A DNA stretch of 64,000 bases from Thecamonas trahens ATCC 50062 (Eukaryota; Apusozoa; Apusomonadida; Apusomonadidae). The position numbers and the translations under genes are program-made. The stretch spans positions 274,343 through 338,342 of the forward strand of contig NW_013657640.1 in assembly GCF_000142905.1 (NCBI RefSeq), given 5' to 3'. The notes below the pieces were generated by a model, which was given only the letters and a program-made list of their open reading frames with translations, did no database searches and was not told where the DNA came from. Numbering within the stretch: the first letter of the stretch is position 1; each line of letters opens with the position of its first letter. This document shows, in pieces, positions 60,193 to 64,000 of the stretch.

Positions 60193-61197
60193 ATGGCGTC
60201 TGGACCGGGCAAGGCTGTGACGTATGGGCTGTTTGGAGCGCTAGCGGGTGTGCTGGCTGGGTGGGGAGCGGCTCGGGTGGGGTCGTCAAATGGCGCGGGA
60301 GGAGGCAAGGCGACCGGCAAGGCTCCACCGGCAGCGACACGGAGAGCGGGCGCAGGGCCGACTGGCGGGAAGAAGACGGCGGCGGCAATCAAGTACGGGC
60401 CGCCGTCGAACGACTACGTCAAAGTCCGCGACGGGTATGTGGTGGCGTACGACCGGCGGATGCGGACGGCACGGTGGGTGGCCGAGCATCTGACGCGCGA
60501 CTCGCTGTATCCCAAGTATGGGCCCGGCGAGAAGAAGCCGCACCGGCGCGAGTGCATGTTTGCGGAGGACAAGAGCGTGCCGAGCAAGTTCCGGTCCAAG
60601 CTCGAGGACTACCGCGGGTCGGGCTACGATCGCGGGCACCTCTCGCCGGCGGCGGACCACAAGACATCGCAGCTCGGGATGTGCGAGTCGTTCCTGCTCT
60701 CGAACATCTCGCCGCAAGTCGGCAAGGGCTTTAACCGTGACTACTGGGCACGACTGGAAGGCTTTATGCGGCATTTGACCAAGGAGTACGACGACGTGTA
60801 TGTGTTGACTGGCCCCGCGTGGGTGCCGGAGATCGACGCTGTCACTGGCAAGGCTTTTGTCCGCTACGAGGTCATTGGCTCGCCGCCCAACGTCGCGGTT
60901 CCAACCCACTTTTTCAAGGCAGTCCTCGCCGAGACCAAGGACGGCCGCAAGCGCGCGGTTGGAGCATTCCTGACGCCGAACGCGCCCATTGCCGAGAACG
61001 AGCCGCTCATCAAGTACTCGGTCTCGCTCGACGAGCTCGAGCGGCTGATTGGTCTCGAGCTCTTTCCCCGGGCCGCGCTTGCATCCGGAGTCCGCTCTGG
61101 TGGGCGTGGCGTAGTTCCGCTTTGTGACGACACAAAGTGTGAGTTGCCGCCGCCGTGGTCGCCGCCTCCCAAGAAGAACAAGTCATCATCGGCTTAG
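60193..61197 (+). CDS. ENDOG: Mitochondrial-type DNA/RNA non-specific endonuclease (EndoG family)
   Basis: 334 aa from the ATG at 60193 (MASGPGKAVTYGLFGALAG). The N-terminus carries a hydrophobic helix (about residues 9-26) followed by a basic Ala/Gly-rich stretch, like a mitochondrial signal-anchor. The nuclease domain has YDRGHLSPAADHK, with the catalytic His of the DRGH motif, and the downstream metal-binding Asn in LLSNISPQ...FNRDYWARLE. It keeps family landmarks YVLTGPAWVP and VPTHFFKAVL. EndoG/NUC1 enzymes cut DNA and RNA in mitochondria and, when released, during cell death or paternal mtDNA removal. It is tandem to the myosin gene with 220 bp between, and it is the last convincing gene before the telomere. 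Confidence 0.93.
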   Translation: MASGPGKAVTYGLFGALAGVLAGWGAARVGSSNGAGGGKATGKAPPAATRRAGAGPTGGKKTAAAIKYGPPSNDYVKVRDGYVVAYDRRMRTARWVAEHLTRDSLYPKYGPGEKKPHRRECMFAEDKSVPSKFRSKLEDYRGSGYDRGHLSPAADHKTSQLGMCESFLLSNISPQVGKGFNRDYWARLEGFMRHLTKEYDDVYVLTGPAWVPEIDAVTGKAFVRYEVIGSPPNVAVPTHFFKAVLAETKDGRKRAVGAFLTPNAPIAENEPLIKYSVSLDELERLIGLELFPRAALASGVRSGGRGVVPLCDDTKCELPPPWSPPPKKNKSSSA

Positions 61198-63844
61198 TTG
61201 AAGTCGCACTGGCTGAGATGCACTAAACATGATGTGGCGCAGCCAGCAGGAATAGTAGTTGAAGTCCTACAAGTTGATCGGCGAGATGATCGGGGCACTT
61301 GTAGCGGGAAGAGAGATGCAAAGTATGGTATGTGGGCTTGAGAATTGATGTTGTTGGGTATGAGGATGCTGAGTGTGTGTGGGGTGTGAGAGATAAGGGT
61401 GGACGGGCTTGGGTGGCGAGGGAGAGAAGGGCGGGATGTATTGGATTGAGATGGACGTCGATGGGGACGAGGGCTTGGGATTGGACGAGGTGGCAGCTCA
61501 CTGCAATCGAGCCAAACACTGCATTTCCTATCACGTGCACATGCCCTCTCTTATTATTCGTTGCCATGGCCAGGCAACTGGCCTCGTCGTCTGGCTCGGC
61601 AGCATGGGCGGCTGGCAATGAGCAGGCCGGCGGGAGCTGTGATGGGCAAGGCCGGAGAAGGGAGGGGAGGATTGGGTTGAAGGGCAAAATGGAAGCCATT
61701 GCCAATGATGTGGCTATCTCTATGCATTGTTTTCAATGCCCTGTCGATGGCTTGCTTGCTCTCGGTGGTGCCGGCGGTGGTCGGTCGGCGGCGGGCGGCG
61801 GTCGGCGGTGGCAGCTGACGCGGCGGTGTTTGACGTTGACGGGTTGGCGTCGGCTGATGTGCGTATCGGCGGGCAGGGAGTGGGTGGCTATGTTTCCAGG
61901 GGAGGTGAGTACGTGTGGCGTGGGTGTGGTGGTTGTGGGTGGACAGGTTGGGGAGTGGGGGTCGGATATGGGCCCGGGGAGGGGGGTCAGCAGCATCGAA
62001 GGGACACAGGGTCAACAACTTGGGCCTCAGGTGACAGAACTCGGATTCCGGAATACTGCAGCTATGGATTGGAGACTGCGCAAGGGGGTAGTGTGGGCGT
62101 GTAGTAGAGTAGTGGTAAAATCCGATTGGGCATATCTTGCAAAGAGGTTGGTGGGGGGCGTGTGCGGGGTCGGGCGGTCGAGGGCGTGCTCAACCACCTA
62201 GGCAGAACCAGTCGACGCAGAAATGAGCCGAGGTCGATGGGTGTCGATGACGACGGTATTGATACTGGTGATAGTGTGAGGTGAGTGATGACCTTGGGTG
62301 TGGTCGTGGGTTGTGTAGCTGGTGGTGGGAAGGAGCTAGGTGGTGGTGAAGGTGGGCTGAACGGGCGAGCGGGCGACGGCTGGCGGCTGGTGGTCGGCGA
62401 GGCAGGGGCAGCTGAGGGGGCTCAGTCGGAGCGGGGTGGCTTGAGATTGCTGTTGGTTGGTGGATGGGCAGTATGACTTGTGATGGTTGAGGGTATGGGT
62501 GTCGAGGTCGGGAATGAGGATGCGGGTGAGCTGGAGTGAGGAGAGGAGGAGGAGGAGGAGGAGGAGGAAGCGGGGTGCGCGATAGGGTGGTGATGGGTAT
62601 GGCCATAGCATGGGGGTGGGAGTTGCAGCTGGAATGGGAGTGGTGGTGGTGGAGTAGAGGGTGAGGGTGGTCGTTTGTGGTGACGGGTGGTAATGAGTAT
62701 GGTAGGGGGGATGAGGGGGGTCGTGACGTGGGTGACGGGACGGGCGAAGGGGTGGTGGGTATGGCGATTGGGCTTGAGCATTAATGAAGGTGATTATGAT
62801 ACGGCTGATGGGTGTGTGTGGGGTGTGGGCGATAGGGGCGGCGGGTACTTCGCCGGCAGAGGGAAGGCGGCGGACGTTAATTGAGTTGAACGTTGAAATA
62901 ATTGAAGAAAGGCCGGAACCAGCATCAAACAAAGCAATGACGTCCACAACAACAACCAAAGATCATACATGGCTTGCACAGCACACGTATGAGTAAGCCA
63001 ACAGGAACTGGGTAAGACTGGCTGGCAATGGGATGGACTCGGGTGACGTTGAGGTCGATGAGGCAGGGCGCGGTTGATCGATCAGATCTGCAGATCAACC
63101 ATGACCACAACACAACAGGGTCAACACAAAATACATTGCATGCACAACTATTGACCATAGCCAACGACAACAAAGTTGAGAATCGATGGTGTAGTGAGCA
63201 ACGGTCGATCATGGATGTGAGAGTCAAGGTCAATAAAACAGGACAGTCAAGAACAAATGAAGCATGACGAATAATGATAAAAGCAACAACAAGAGCGAAA
63301 GGAATGATGAATGGGAATGCATGTCGATTGTAGTCAACCATCAAAGGCAATAGCAACCACAGCAGAACATGAAGGCAGACAATAGCAACAACAAAGCATG
63401 TGGAAACATAAACGGCAAAGAACAAGGAACATGGATAGCCAACAAGAAAAGAAACAGAAAAATCGAATGATCAATTAACAATGATCAATGACAATCAATT
63501 GAATGTCAAACAATCAAACGAGTGACGAGTGGCGAATCATAAAAATGTTGAATGACATTCATGTCACCCAACAACCCGCACATGCGACTCGGCCGAACGA
63601 GTGACACAGGCAAGTGTCAATGAGGGGACGGGGATTGTGAATCAGCATCAAAGACTCAATCCAGGCCCATGCCCAGCCATGCGCATGGTGCGGTGGAGAA
63701 TGAGTATGGTGGCGTGGATGGGAATGTGGATGTGGGTCATGCATGGGATGGGTAGGGGTGGCAAGGGGGCAGTGAGTGGCAAGTGGAGTGGGTGGTGGTG
63801 GGTGGGGCGGAATGGAGTGCGGCTAGGGTTGACGAGGCATCAGC
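61198..63844. other. Subtelomeric region without a convincing gene
   Basis: 2.6 kb with no recognisable protein domain. The first 1.6 kb is G-rich on the plus strand with GGTGG and GAGGAG runs. From about 62880 to 63600 composition changes abruptly to A/C-rich and T-poor on the plus strand (CAACAA, AACA motifs), unlike the rest of the window. Long frames here (61332-62201 plus; 62925-63425 minus) have low-complexity or composition-driven hydrophobic translations. Confidence 0.6.
63072..63100. repeat. Cluster of nested palindromes
   Basis: GGTTGATC at 63072-63079 pairs with GATCAACC at 63093-63100. The 13 bases between, with their flanks, contain TGATCGATCA, CAGATCTG and GATCTGCAGATC, each its own reverse complement. 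Confidence 0.85.
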
Positions 63845-63940
63845 TAGGGTTAGGGTTAGGGTTAGGGTTAGGGTTAGGGTTAGGGTTAGGGTTAGGGTTA
63901 GGGTTAGGGTTAGGGTTAGGGTTAGGGTTAGGGTTAGGGG
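63845..63940 (+). repeat. Telomeric TTAGGG repeat
   Basis: Sixteen uninterrupted hexamers with the G-rich strand running 5' to 3' towards the right end, the expected direction at a right-hand chromosome end. Confidence 0.97.
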
Positions 63941-64000
63941 TAGGTAGGTAGGTAGGTAGGTAGGTAGGTAGGTAGGTAGGTAGGTAGGTAGGTAGGTAGG
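63941..64000 (+). repeat. TAGG tetranucleotide repeat at the extreme end
   Basis: Fifteen exact TAGG units directly follow the last TTAGGG unit (the junction reads TTAGGGG-TAGG) and reach the last base of the window. Confidence 0.97.

Noticed and set aside
61332-62201. Plus-strand open frame of about 289 codons in the subtelomere
   Set aside because: Gly/Trp/Arg-rich translation with no domain, spanning GGTGG-type low-complexity DNA.
62925-63425. Minus-strand hydrophobic frame (166 codons) that looks like a multi-pass protein
   Set aside because: Hydrophobicity follows from the A/C-rich plus strand, which makes the minus strand rich in TTG/TGT codons; no family resemblance.

Overview
This window is eukaryotic nuclear DNA from a GC-rich, very gene-dense genome, and it runs into a chromosome end: 16 copies of TTAGGG at 63845-63940, then a pure TAGG tract to the last base. 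Gene content (a conventional myosin II heavy chain, homeodomain genes, Akt-like and TKL kinases, LST8, SSRP1, proteasome subunit PSMD13, a histone H3 with an intron) points to a unicellular amorphean protist. An apusomonad such as Thecamonas would fit, but that is inference. About 22 protein-coding genes are supported. Six introns can be placed with confidence; all have a GTA[C/T/G]G donor and an AG acceptor. Convergent gene ends are 9-99 bp apart and in one case overlap.

Layout. 1-8764: a partial membrane/cytidylyltransferase fusion gene, then two large paralogous multi-pass receptor-like proteins transcribed divergently from a shared spacer of about 220 bp. 8949-14810: PSMD13, a Cys-rich membrane protein and a PH-domain AGC (Akt-like) kinase. 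14811-16096: low-complexity DNA with a 100-bp assembly gap. 16097-22127: a C2-domain protein, an unknown protein, a variant histone H3, phosphopantothenoylcysteine decarboxylase (CoA synthesis), and a type II membrane protein resembling a degenerate SGNH esterase. 22722-27490: a Ser/Arg-rich TKL kinase with a large insertion in its catalytic domain, then a head-to-head pair of homeodomain genes (one TALE, one non-TALE). 27500-31642: a giant coiled-coil protein. 33261-39258: a third receptor-like gene (FG-GAP propellers, PMP-like repeats, Cys-rich region, transmembrane bundle) broken by two single-base frameshifts. 39243-51918: a Pro-rich possible FAM149-like protein, an unknown membrane protein, seryl-tRNA synthetase, a tandem CCCH zinc-finger protein, LST8, a possible MUN-domain protein and SSRP1. 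52695-61197: the myosin II heavy chain and an EndoG-type nuclease. 61198-64000: subtelomere and telomere.

The most interesting structure is the divergent TALE/non-TALE homeodomain pair at 25767-27490. It has the layout of a basidiomycete HD mating-type locus and carries a perfect 14-bp inverted repeat covering both predicted start codons. Other notable signals are the subtelomeric family of very large chimeric receptors, a histone H3 with a one-residue insertion in its tail, and five reading-frame breaks that would each be repaired by one extra G on the coding strand. Most housekeeping genes here are unrelated neighbours; there is no operon-like functional grouping apart from the divergent pairs.
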